Origin: Streptomyces orinoci
GTDB lineage: Bacteria > Actinomycetota > Actinomycetes > Streptomycetales > Streptomycetaceae
Assembly (NCBI RefSeq): GCF_003121295.1
Contig: NZ_PHNC01000029.1
Location: 248,001-312,000, forward strand
Length of the DNA: 64,000 bases
Direction of reading: 5' to 3'
This document shows, one piece after another, positions 41,598-48,493 of this stretch (the first letter of the stretch is position 1; each line of letters begins with the position of its first letter). A program made the position numbers and the translations under genes. The notes beneath the pieces are model-generated. The model was not told the DNA's origin and searched no databases. It worked only from the letters and a program-made list of their open reading frames with translations.

Positions 41598-41634
41598 CTG
41601 AGGTCCCTGCTGGGCCGGCCAGCAGGGACCTCAG
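41598..41634. terminator. Long hairpin after the XRE-TPR gene
   Basis: CTGAGGTCCCTGCTGG (41598-41613) pairs perfectly with CCAGCAGGGACCTCAG (41619-41634) around a 5-base loop. There is no U tract. It overlaps the end of a transposase remnant. Confidence 0.65.
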
Positions 41635-41790
41635 TCGGCAGGTGTTAATCCGGCCCTTGTTGAGCCCGTCGTACATCACACCGTAGCTACGTCGGTGCTC
41701 GGACAGCAGCGTCAGCTCGACTGCCGAGTGCACCGCGCCAGGCGCACACAGCACCGCATCGGCAAGCTTGAACAGTCGCCGCCGCGTTAG
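41620..41790 (-). pseudogene. Transposase N-terminal fragment (IS701-like)
   Basis: The minus-strand frame reads LFKLADAVLCAPGAVHSAVE, then LTLLSEHRRSYGVMYDGLNK and GRINTCRLRSLLAGP, the pattern of residues about 15-75 of actinobacterial IS701-like transposases (DALFELTDAVLCADGPV-type). The upstream part is shifted into another frame and the rest of the transposase is missing. It accounts for most of the 410-base gap between the XRE-TPR and DUF4291 genes. Confidence 0.55.
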
Positions 41791-41975
41791 TCAGGCACAC
41801 GCACAACCCGTCCCGTCCCGGAAAGCATGACGCTTCCACGAACATGGGCGGATTCCGTGGGCCTGGGGAGCTCTGCACGGAACGGATTGAACGTTGGGGG
41901 CTTCATGGCCGCTTCGCTGCCTGGGCGGTCAACTCCACTCAGACGGCCGGGGCCAGGGTGCACAGCGAGGACGGA

Positions 41976-42593
41976 TCAGCCATCCGCCCGGACCCGCTGC
42001 CGGATTTCCTCCGGCAGCGGGTAGTACCGCTCAGCCGGGAGCTTGCTTACCGCTTCTGCTGTACGCCCTTTTGTGACATCGGAGTGGACCTCGTGGACAA
42101 AATCGGTGATATCGGTGATGCCGGTGACCCAGTCGTCCACATAGCGGTCTACCGCCTCACCGGAGAGGCCGACCTGGATCGCCCGGGCGGTAAGAGGCTC
42201 CAGGGTGATGGAGCGTTCAGGATCCCACTGGATTCGCACCGGGCTCTCGCGCAGCTCGCTTCGCCACGTGCGCTCGTTGGGATGCAGCGTGTGGTCGAAG
42301 TGGCTCAAGGCGGCATGGCCCAGAGCCCATTCGAAACCTTCTCGGGTGATCTCGATGGCGAGCACACGCTCCTGGCCGGGCTTGGACGCCCACCCCGAGC
42401 GGTACATCATCCACAGGAACGACGGCTTGATCCAGGTCATCCGTTCCCGCTTGAACGGCGCCACGAACGTCCCGGCCCGGACCGCCCGTTCAGCGATCGC
42501 TTTTGGATATGCCTGGTAGACGGTGATGGCGGAGTCTCCATAGACGGCCCTCACCAGGCACTTCCGGGCCGTCGCCTTGTCATGGGCGAGCAT
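41976..42593 (-). CDS. DUF4291 protein
   Basis: A 205-residue cytoplasmic protein with the DUF4291 landmarks: VRAVYGDSAITVYQAYPKAIAE, FVAPFKRERMTWIKPSFLWM then MYRSGWASKPGQERVLAIEI, GFEWALGHAALSHFD, and VRIQWDPERSITLEPL. The family is widespread in bacteria but its biochemical role is not known to me; some members lie in defence or toxin islands. The ATG at 42593 has GAGAGGA upstream and overlaps the end of the previous gene by 14 bases. Confidence 0.88.
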   Translation of the reverse strand: MLAHDKATARKCLVRAVYGDSAITVYQAYPKAIAERAVRAGTFVAPFKRERMTWIKPSFLWMMYRSGWASKPGQERVLAIEITREGFEWALGHAALSHFDHTLHPNERTWRSELRESPVRIQWDPERSITLEPLTARAIQVGLSGEAVDRYVDDWVTGITDITDFVHEVHSDVTKGRTAEAVSKLPAERYYPLPEEIRQRVRADG

Positions 42594-43161
42594 TGAGCGA
42601 TTCCTCTCCGGCCCATGCCTCACTTCCCCGGACCACGGGCCCTTCGACCCACACCGCACCTGCCGTGTACGCCGCCCATCGCAGTTCCTGGCAGCCGAAG
42701 GACGGTTCGCCCCAACTGTCCACCCACACATGGAGTTTGCCTCGGCCAGCCCGGGTGATGTCCCACCACTCCCAGCCCCGGGAGTCGTCATCGGAGTCGA
42801 ACCGGTAGAGCCAGTTCTGGAGCTCCCAGGGGTTACCCCCCGTATAGCTCGTATATGCGTCGCGGCCGCTCCTCGCGAACTCCGGGACCTGGGCATCGTC
42901 GGTCGATCCGATGGCGGTGAACCAGTCCGGAACCTCGTCGACAGGAACGGTATCCTCCTCGAAGTCCGCGGTGGCGCCGAGGTTCACCGCGGCCGACAGC
43001 ACCGAGCGCAGGCGCTGCGCATACTGCGCGGGATCACCGGCGACCTCCACGGAGAACTCGCAGAGGACCGGTGGGGCGGATTCGACATCGGGGCAGCGCC
43101 GAAGGCGCTCAAGTTCCGCTTCCAGGCTTTCCGCGCTATGCATCATCGAGGTGTGAATCAA
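42580..43161 (-). CDS. Hypothetical acidic protein (possible immunity protein)
   Basis: A 193-residue acidic protein with many Trp and Asp residues (LQNWLYRFDSDDDSRGWEWWD, KLHVWVDSWGEPSFGCQELRWAAY), preceded by VLCEFSVEVAGDPAQYAQRL. The composition resembles immunity proteins of polymorphic toxins. It overlaps both neighbouring genes (toxin-like fragment upstream, DUF4291 downstream), suggesting one transcript. Family not recognised. Confidence 0.6.
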   Translation of the reverse strand: MIHTSMMHSAESLEAELERLRRCPDVESAPPVLCEFSVEVAGDPAQYAQRLRSVLSAAVNLGATADFEEDTVPVDEVPDWFTAIGSTDDAQVPEFARSGRDAYTSYTGGNPWELQNWLYRFDSDDDSRGWEWWDITRAGRGKLHVWVDSWGEPSFGCQELRWAAYTAGAVWVEGPVVRGSEAWAGEESLNARP

Positions 43162-43492
43162 CCTTCCTGAACGACTCGTCCGGATCCGGGAATGATGGTC
43201 TTCCTGAGGTCTCCCAACAGCTTATTGGGTATCCCATAAGATCTGCCCCCTTTGTTGGGTCCCAGATTTCGGGATACTCCTTGAGTAGTTGCTTCCATTC
43301 CTGCCGGGTGAACGCGTCGCCGTCAATGTGGTCGTCCTTGTTCTGCGGCAGCGCATCGGACCGGACGGCGTCCCGGTACTCCTGGGAGATGTCGAAGGCG
43401 ACGATCTGCCCGCCATCGCCCCGGCACTCAAGGGTGTGTCTGATGTCCCCGCTCATATTGAGGTACAGCTTCCCGGCGCCGGTGATCTTCAC
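43136..43492 (-). pseudogene. Toxin C-terminal-domain-like fragment lacking its N-terminus
   Basis: A frame of 118 residues (KITGAGKLYLNMSGDIRHTL, DGGQIVAFDISQEYRDAVRS, EWKQLLKEYPEIWDPTKGAD). It has only a GTG with no ribosome binding site, and a stop codon lies just upstream, about 20 bases from the right copy of the M50-end repeat (43519). It reads like the tail of a larger secreted toxin cut at that junction. The next gene could be its immunity protein. An independent small gene cannot be excluded. Confidence 0.45.
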
Positions 43493-43518
43493 CTCGCCAT
43501 TGTCTCAGCGGGAGGCCC

Positions 43519-43599
43519 CGCCCCCGGTTACCGTCGGGAACTCACTCGCAGCCGCAGCCGGCGCCACCCCGCCCGTAGCAGCAACCACCCCGGCCGCCC
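43519..43599. repeat. Right copy of the 81-nt direct repeat
   Basis: This copy is part of the intact M50 gene (last 24 codons and stop, plus 9 bases beyond) and matches 39812-39892 at 75 of 81 positions, same orientation, 3.7 kb apart. Confidence 0.85.
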
Positions 43600-44841
43600 C
43601 AAGGCCAGCGCCAGTCCCGCGAGGGGCAGTGCCAGCAGCAGGATCTGGAGCCAGGCCGCCGCCAGGGCCACTGCTCCGTCGGCGTGAGCCAGCAGCACAC
43701 CGGCCCGCCGCCAGTCGGACTGGAGCAGCTGCGGCAAGTTGACGGCCACCAGCCCCAGTTGAAGCGCCAGCGTGGGAATCAGGAACAGCACCCAGCAGGC
43801 CACCACAAGCTGCGGGCGCCGCTTGAGCGCGTCCAGCAGGCCGTCCTCGTCGCGGCGCCGGAGCAGCACTCGTCGCAGAATCGGGGCGATGTATTTGAAG
43901 AGGTCGGGGATGCCGACCAGGTCCGCGACGATGTAGTAGCCGTCGAACCGCAGGGTCGGGAGCAGCTGCTGGATGATCTCCAGGTTGACGGAGAGGATCG
44001 CCACCAGCAGTGGCTGGAAGCCGGTCAGCGCATAGCAGCCCAACAGCCCTACGGCGAACAGTGCGTTGAAGTAGACGCCGCCGAGGTCGGCCCGGATGCG
44101 GCCGGCCCGGCTCAGCCGGTAGGAGTTGGTGATGTCGGTGTAGAACGCGGGCCAGACCAGATAGATGCCGCAGCCCATCGCCCCGGGCCGCACTCCGCCG
44201 TACCGGCAGGCCGCCCCATGGCCCAGTTCATGGAAGGCACAGGAGGCGATGGCCAGCCCGATCACCAGCAGGATGAGGGCCGGTGAGGAGAACACCGACC
44301 GCAGCGCGGCGGCGGTGTCCTGGGTGGTCAGCAGCCAGGTCTCGCCCGCCAGGAACGCGCAGACGCCCAGGATCACCAGCACCGGCCGGAACAGCCAGGC
44401 GAACAGGCCGGAGAGAAACCAGGTGAGGTGCTCCGGCAGCACCGCCAGCCGGAATCGGAAGGCCAGGAAGGGGTCGCTTCTGGTCTGCGGTGGCGGGGGC
44501 GAGCCGTCGGCGCGGGTGGTGACGCCCAGGGGCGCGAGTTTGCGGTCGATGAGGAAGGTGATGTGGTCGGCGGTGAAGCACCGTCCCGTCTCCCGGCTGA
44601 GGTCGGCGGCCACCCGCTCGGTGACCGGCTCGTCGTTCCGGTCCTCCACCGTGTGCCGCTCCAGGGAGCGGACCAGCTGGTAGAGCAGGGCGGGCAGCCG
44701 GACCAGCTGTCCGTCCGGGCGGCAGACCAGCTGGGGCGGCTCCCGGTATCCGGAGCCCTCGAACTCGCCGACCAGTTCCGTACCGGCCACCAGGGACGGT
44801 CCCCCGGTCCGGCCGGTACGCGGGGCGGATGGCAGCGACAT
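43528..44841 (-). CDS. M50 membrane metalloprotease with PqqD-like N-terminal domain
   Basis: A 437-residue polytopic membrane protein. Residues about 25-115 look like a PqqD-type RiPP recognition element (PPQLVCRPDGQLVRLPALLY, VAADLSRETGRCFTADHI, FLIDRKLAPLGV). Membrane helices carry HELGH near residue 203 and the third metal ligand in LRFDGYYIVADLVG near 297, both characteristic of the site-2 protease/M50 family. YydH-like RiPP peptidases have a similar plan. It is the last gene after two paralogous small peptides on the same strand, so it probably binds their leaders and cleaves or processes them in the membrane. Confidence 0.85.
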   Translation of the reverse strand: MSLPSAPRTGRTGGPSLVAGTELVGEFEGSGYREPPQLVCRPDGQLVRLPALLYQLVRSLERHTVEDRNDEPVTERVAADLSRETGRCFTADHITFLIDRKLAPLGVTTRADGSPPPPQTRSDPFLAFRFRLAVLPEHLTWFLSGLFAWLFRPVLVILGVCAFLAGETWLLTTQDTAAALRSVFSSPALILLVIGLAIASCAFHELGHGAACRYGGVRPGAMGCGIYLVWPAFYTDITNSYRLSRAGRIRADLGGVYFNALFAVGLLGCYALTGFQPLLVAILSVNLEIIQQLLPTLRFDGYYIVADLVGIPDLFKYIAPILRRVLLRRRDEDGLLDALKRRPQLVVACWVLFLIPTLALQLGLVAVNLPQLLQSDWRRAGVLLAHADGAVALAAAWLQILLLALPLAGLALALGRPGWLLLRAGWRRLRLRVSSRR

Positions 44842-44963
44842 GGGCTCTCCGGAGCGTAGGGGGAGGAAGACGGGGAGGGACCGGATGTCTCCGGCCCCTC
44901 CCCGGACAACTGCGGCCGGCCGCCGCGGTCCGGTGCTGCCCGGTGTTATCCGGTGCTATCCGG

Positions 44964-45284
44964 TCAGTGGCTGGAGATGGCCGCCGGGACGCAGGTCACA
45001 CCACCGGCCGGGTTCTGGGAGCCCAGGCCCAGGGAGCCCAGGAGCCCCGGGGTGCCCTGGTGGTCGATGGCCTGGCAGGCGGAGAGGGCGGTGGTCCCAT
45101 GGTCGCTGGGGGCCGGGGCGAACACCCCGCCACCGGTGGCCGCGGCGGAGCTGCTGCTGGCGGCACCCGCACCGTCGCCGCCGGGGTTGTTGAACGGGGT
45201 GGCCACGATGCCCATGACGGTGCGCTCGGGCAGCACCTCGCCGGAGATCAGGTCGAGCTCCTCAAAGCTGATGACGTTTTCCAT
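44964..45284 (-). CDS. RiPP-like precursor peptide A
   Basis: A 106-residue peptide. The N-terminal leader is ENVISFEELDLISGEVLPER then TVMGIVATP. A Gly/Ala/Ser-rich spacer follows, then a core GTTALSACQAIDHQGTPGLL continuing GSLGLGSQNPAGGVTCVPAA and ending ISSH. It aligns with peptide B (45429): both share F-x-ELD-x-I-x-GE-x-LP-x-RTV and the core ACQ..., G-x-PGLL-x2-LGL, C-x-PAA-x-SSH. No signal peptide is present. AAAGGGGA ribosome binding site 6-7 bases upstream. The conserved leader plus variable core is the hallmark of ribosomally made, modified peptides; no modification enzyme other than the M50 protease adjoins. Confidence 0.75.
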   Translation of the reverse strand: MENVISFEELDLISGEVLPERTVMGIVATPFNNPGGDGAGAASSSSAAATGGGVFAPAPSDHGTTALSACQAIDHQGTPGLLGSLGLGSQNPAGGVTCVPAAISSH

Positions 45285-45428
45285 TGCAATCCCCTTTACT
45301 CGGTTTTTTCGCACCCGGAAGGCCCGTTCGGCGATCCGGAGATTTTTGGCGGGCGCCCGGTACGGGCGGCGCACCGTGAACTGTCCTGCGCCCACGCGGT
45401 ATTGACGTGCTGACGTCAGAGGAAGTGG

Positions 45429-45698
45429 TCAGTGGCTGGAGACCGCCGCCGGAATGCAGGACATGGTGTAACCGGGAGTGCTGGAGGCCAGCCCCAGGGC
45501 GGCCAGCAGGCCGGGGCTCCCCGGGTCCTGCCGGTACTGACAGGCATAGGCCACGGTCGTGCCGTGCTCGCTGCGCACCAGCATCCGGTACAGCGGATGG
45601 TCGGCCCCCGGCGGCGCAACGGTTGACAGCACGGTGCGCGGAGGCAGGGGCTCACCGGCAATCCGGTCGAGTTCCCAGAAAGTAACGGCGGACCCCAT
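45429..45698 (-). CDS. RiPP-like precursor peptide B
   Basis: An 89-residue paralogue of peptide A. Leader GSAVTFWELDRIAGEPLPPR then TVLSTVAPPG; core GTTVAYACQYRQDPGSPGLL then AALGLASSTPGYTMSCIPAA, ending VSSH. The two cysteines are at the same positions as in peptide A, suggesting a disulfide or a crosslink. The spacer is much shorter than in peptide A. It has a strong GGGAGGGAAC ribosome binding site and is the first gene of the operon B, A, M50 protease. A palindrome lies 120 bases upstream. Confidence 0.75.
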   Translation of the reverse strand: MGSAVTFWELDRIAGEPLPPRTVLSTVAPPGADHPLYRMLVRSEHGTTVAYACQYRQDPGSPGLLAALGLASSTPGYTMSCIPAAVSSH

Positions 45699-46127
45699 CG
45701 TCAGTTCCCTCCCTCAGGGATGACACCGTCGCCATCACCCCTCCACACGGCCAACGCCTCATAGGAATACCGGACCCAAGGCCCATCCGGCGATCACTCA
45801 ATAGGGTTGCGTTGCCTGGGAATTGCGATTCCCGGGGACGAGTTTTCCTTGCCTGCTACGTCCGTTCACGTTGCCGGTGGCTGTGATTCGCCCGGCCGCT
45901 GGGGATCAGCGGCCGCGCCGCGGGGGATGGCTGGACGCGGATGGCCGGGCGCGCGCCATGGGATTCGGCAACTCCCCGTGTGGTCGCCATGGTTAGGGCG
46001 TCTTGCGCCCCATACGTCAATGAGCGTAGGGGCGTTTGACGGACATCACCGTCCGGTACGGGCCCAGTGTCGTAGTAGTGGCCGCGAAACGCGGCGACCT
46101 GCGGCGAACTGCGGCGGACCGCCGCGC
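45699..46127. other. Promoter region of the peptide operon plus gene-free stretch
   Basis: About 430 bases with no convincing gene on either strand. The AT-richer part near 45760-45870 is where the peptide operon promoter should lie and contains the palindrome at 45818. The rest is GC-rich and I see nothing further in it. Confidence 0.5.
45818..45833. promoter_or_regulatory. Palindrome upstream of the peptide operon
   Basis: GGGAATTGCGATTCCC is a perfect inverted repeat with 6-base arms and TGCG centre, extendable to CC(T)GGGAAT / ATTCCC(G)GG. It lies 120 bases upstream of the first precursor and could be its operator. Confidence 0.5.
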
Positions 46128-46337
46128 TCAGACGTCCGTCAGGCAGACCCTCTTCGGCTGTACGAGCGGGGAAGCGCTCACCTTGCCGCAGTCGTCGCAG
46201 TTGATGAGGAGAAGCGGCCTTCCGTGATCGTCGCTGATCGCATTGGGCCAGGTGCTCCTGCCATGGCACTCGACGCAGGGAGTCTGGTGGTACTGCTGGA
46301 TGCCTCGCCAGATGGCGTTGATCTGCTGGGGGTTCAT
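46128..46337 (-). CDS. Small protein with two CxxC motifs
   Basis: A 69-residue protein starting MNPQQINAIWRGIQQYHQTP, with CVECHG near residue 21 and CDDCGK near 46, a probable zinc ribbon, then SPLVQPKRVCLTDV. The start is uncertain: ATG at 46349 or 46364 would add 4-9 residues and no ribosome binding site decides. Function not recognised. It is oriented with the peptide operon but separated from it by 430 bases. Confidence 0.5.
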   Translation of the reverse strand: MNPQQINAIWRGIQQYHQTPCVECHGRSTWPNAISDDHGRPLLLINCDDCGKVSASPLVQPKRVCLTDV

Positions 46338-46519
46338 GGTGCTGTCCATCCGTGAGGTAGCCACAGCTGGAGCCCGGCGGAGTCCGCGCGGGTCCTTCAG
46401 GGTCCCATGCGGCAGTGATCGCTGTCCGGTGTTTCACCGTACGGCTCATGGTGTACGCGGCGGCGCAACCGCCTCTGCCGACGACCGCCGTCGCCCGCCC
46501 CATGGGCCGTGAGCAGCGG

Positions 46520-46777
46520 CTACGGGCCCGGGAACACCAGCTCGCCGGTGTCCGCCCGGCGGATGGTGATCGCCTCCACCGGGCACGCCTCGGCCGCGTC
46601 CAGCACCGCCCGCGAGGGCTCACTCTCGGGGGTGACGGGGTGCGACTTATGGGCGGCGTCCAGGCGGAAGGCACCGGGGGCCAGGGCCGCGCACTGGCCG
46701 GAGCCGACGCAGCAGCCGCGGTCCACGGCGAGCTGCCAGCGGCTCATGCTCATGCCCATGCTCATGTCCGCGCTCAC
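46520..46777 (-). CDS. Ferredoxin (probably 3Fe-4S)
   Basis: An 85-residue ferredoxin of the type that feeds electrons to actinobacterial P450s. Cluster cysteines are in RGCCVGSGQCAALAP near residues 18-24 and AEACPVEAI near 60; the CxxC pattern of 4Fe-4S proteins is incomplete, so a 3Fe-4S cluster is likely. The GTG at 46777 overlaps the aldehyde dehydrogenase stop (GTGA). Several tandem ATG codons follow (SADMSMGMSMSRW), so the true start may be 4-10 residues later. Co-transcribed with the aldehyde dehydrogenase; the likely P450 partner lies at 56734. Confidence 0.85.
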   Translation of the reverse strand: MSADMSMGMSMSRWQLAVDRGCCVGSGQCAALAPGAFRLDAAHKSHPVTPESEPSRAVLDAAEACPVEAITIRRADTGELVFPGP

Positions 46778-48222
46778 GCCCCCGTCGGCAGGTGGATCAT
46801 CTTGTGTTCCAGGTATTCGGCGAAGCCCTCCGGCCCGAACTCCCGCCCGATCCCCGAGGACTTGAAGCCGCCGAAGGGTCCCAGCACATCCAGGCTGAAG
46901 GTGTTGACACAGTAGGTGCCGGTGCGGATGCGCCGGGCGAAGGCCACCCCGCGTTCCATATCCGCCGTCCAGACGCTGCCGGAGAGGCCGTACTCGGAGT
47001 CGTCGGCGAGGCGTACCGCGTCCTCCTCGTCCTCGTAGGGGATCAGGCAGACCACCGGGCCGAAGATCTCCTCGCGGGCCACCCGCATGGTGTTGGCGGC
47101 CTCGCCGAGCAGGGTGGGCGCCACATACCAGCCGGGCCCGGCGGGGCATTCGCCGCCCGCCAGGACCTTGGCGCCCTCGCGCTGACCCAGGGCGATGTAC
47201 TCCAGCACCTTCTCCCGCTGGCGTCGGGAGACCAGGGGCCCGATGCGGGTCACGGGGTCCAGCGGGTCGCCCACCGGCATCGCGTCCGCCGCGGCGGCGA
47301 AGCGCTCGGCGTAGTCGGTGTAGCGGGTACGCGGCACCAGGATGCGGGTCTGGGCCACACATGCCTGGCCGTTGTTCATCCAGGCGGCGGGGACGACTCC
47401 GGCCACCGCCGTGTCCGGGTCGGCGTCGGGGAGTATCACGGCCGCCGACTTACCGCCCAACTCCAGGGTTACGCGGGTGAGTTCACGGGCGGCCACGGCC
47501 ATCACCCGCTTGCCCGCGGCGACCGAGCCGGTGAAGGAGACCTTGTCCACGCCGGGGTGGCCGACCAGGTACTCGCCGGTCTGGCTGCCGCCGGGCAGTA
47601 CCGACAGCACCCCCTCCGGCAGCCCGGCCCCGGCGGCGATCTCGGCCAGCAGATAGGCGTCCAGCGGGGTCTCGGGGGCCGGTTTGAGTACCACCGGGCA
47701 GCCGGCCAGCAGCGCGGGCGCCAGCTTGGCGGCCGCGGCGAACTGGGGGACGTTCCAGGGCACCACCGCCGCCACCACGCCCACCGGTTCGCGCCGCACC
47801 AGCAGCGGGCCCAGCGCGCCGGTGCGGCGCTCCTCGTAGCACTGTTCGCGGGCGACCCTGAGCGCGCCGTCCCAGACCATCACCGCGCCCAGCGCCTGGG
47901 CGAGCAGGCTCCAGGAGCAGGGTGAGCCGTTCTGGGCGGAGATCAGCCGGCCGATCTCCTCATAGCGGGCGGCCAGGCCGTCCTTGATCCGGGTGACGAT
48001 CTCGATCCGCTCCTCCGGCGGCCGGGCGGCCCAGCCGGGGAAGGCGGCCCTGGCGGCCGCCACCGCGCGGTCCACATCCGGGTACGAGGCGTGCGGCACC
48101 CGCCCGATGACCTGCTCGCTGTGCGGTGAGACGACCTCGATCACCTCGTCGGTGGCGGGGTCCGTCAGCACCCCGCCGATGAAGAGCTGCCGGTGCTCCA
48201 AAGCTGCCGAATCTGACGCCAT
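46774..48222 (-). CDS. NAD(P)-dependent aldehyde dehydrogenase
   Basis: A 482-residue aldehyde dehydrogenase. It has VVPWNVPQFAAAAKLAPALL, the Gly-rich SFTGSVAAGKRVM, the general base Glu in LELGGKSAAVI, and the catalytic Cys in NNGQACVAQTRI. The C-terminal signature EEIFGPVVCLI is intact. The family oxidises aliphatic or aromatic aldehydes, here plausibly an intermediate of alcohol or P450 products. The ATG at 48222 sits within a perfect palindrome that also occurs at the P450/thiolase promoter. It is followed directly by a ferredoxin gene. Confidence 0.92.
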   Translation of the reverse strand: MASDSAALEHRQLFIGGVLTDPATDEVIEVVSPHSEQVIGRVPHASYPDVDRAVAAARAAFPGWAARPPEERIEIVTRIKDGLAARYEEIGRLISAQNGSPCSWSLLAQALGAVMVWDGALRVAREQCYEERRTGALGPLLVRREPVGVVAAVVPWNVPQFAAAAKLAPALLAGCPVVLKPAPETPLDAYLLAEIAAGAGLPEGVLSVLPGGSQTGEYLVGHPGVDKVSFTGSVAAGKRVMAVAARELTRVTLELGGKSAAVILPDADPDTAVAGVVPAAWMNNGQACVAQTRILVPRTRYTDYAERFAAAADAMPVGDPLDPVTRIGPLVSRRQREKVLEYIALGQREGAKVLAGGECPAGPGWYVAPTLLGEAANTMRVAREEIFGPVVCLIPYEDEEDAVRLADDSEYGLSGSVWTADMERGVAFARRIRTGTYCVNTFSLDVLGPFGGFKSSGIGREFGPEGFAEYLEHKMIHLPTGA

Positions 48223-48228
48223 GTCAGA
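48212..48228. promoter_or_regulatory. Palindrome over the aldehyde dehydrogenase start, shared with the P450 region
   Basis: TCTGAC-GCCAT-GTCAGA is a perfect inverted repeat with 5-base spacer and contains the start codon. The same motif (GCTGAC-N5-GTCAGA) occurs between the P450 and thiolase genes. Confidence 0.65.
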
Positions 48229-48273
48229 CGTGGTAGCACCGGCCGGGCCGCCCGGCAATGTCCCCGGCGGCCG

Positions 48274-48356
48274 GGATCACTCCGGAGTCGGTGGGCGGGA
48301 TCACTCCGGGTCGGTGGGCGGGGCCACTGCGGGGCCGGTAGGCGGGACCAGTCCGT
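48274..48356. repeat. Degenerate 23-24-nt tandem repeat
   Basis: Units beginning GGATCACTCCGG at 48274 and 48298 are nearly identical (period 24), followed by diverged copies at about 48321 and 48345. The array lies in the region between the aldehyde dehydrogenase and the ECF operon. Confidence 0.7.
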
Positions 48357-48493
48357 ACCCGGCGGCCGGACCTGCTGACCAGCGGCCGCACCCGCTGACG
48401 CAACCGCCCGGTAAGTGCCCACTAAGCGCCCGCTAAAATGTCCGGAAACCCGGTAAAAACCCGGCGTCCGATGTCTGAGAGGCACCCCTAACC

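Noticed and set aside
45410..45419. CTGACGTCAG considered as a third copy of the shared operator
   Set aside because: The two arms have no 5-base spacer, so it does not match CTGAC-N5-GTCAG.
44964..45698. Peptides A and B considered as lanthipeptide substrates of the LanKC at 33499
   Set aside because: Their leader lacks the LLDLQ-type motif recognised by LanKC, and their cores lack Ser-x2-Ser-x3-Cys. The loci are 9 kb apart.
45807..46355. Plus-strand frame of 182 codons upstream of the peptide operon
   Set aside because: Composition is random-like, no ribosome binding site, and it runs antisense through the small CxxC protein.
48323..48329. GCCACTG, a box typical of cobalamin riboswitches, upstream of the ECF operon
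   Set aside because: The other conserved parts (GGGAA...GGTGAAAATCC-like core) are missing; the motif falls within a degenerate tandem repeat.
48274..48356. Repeat array considered as CRISPR
   Set aside because: Units are adjacent with no spacers, and no cas gene is present.
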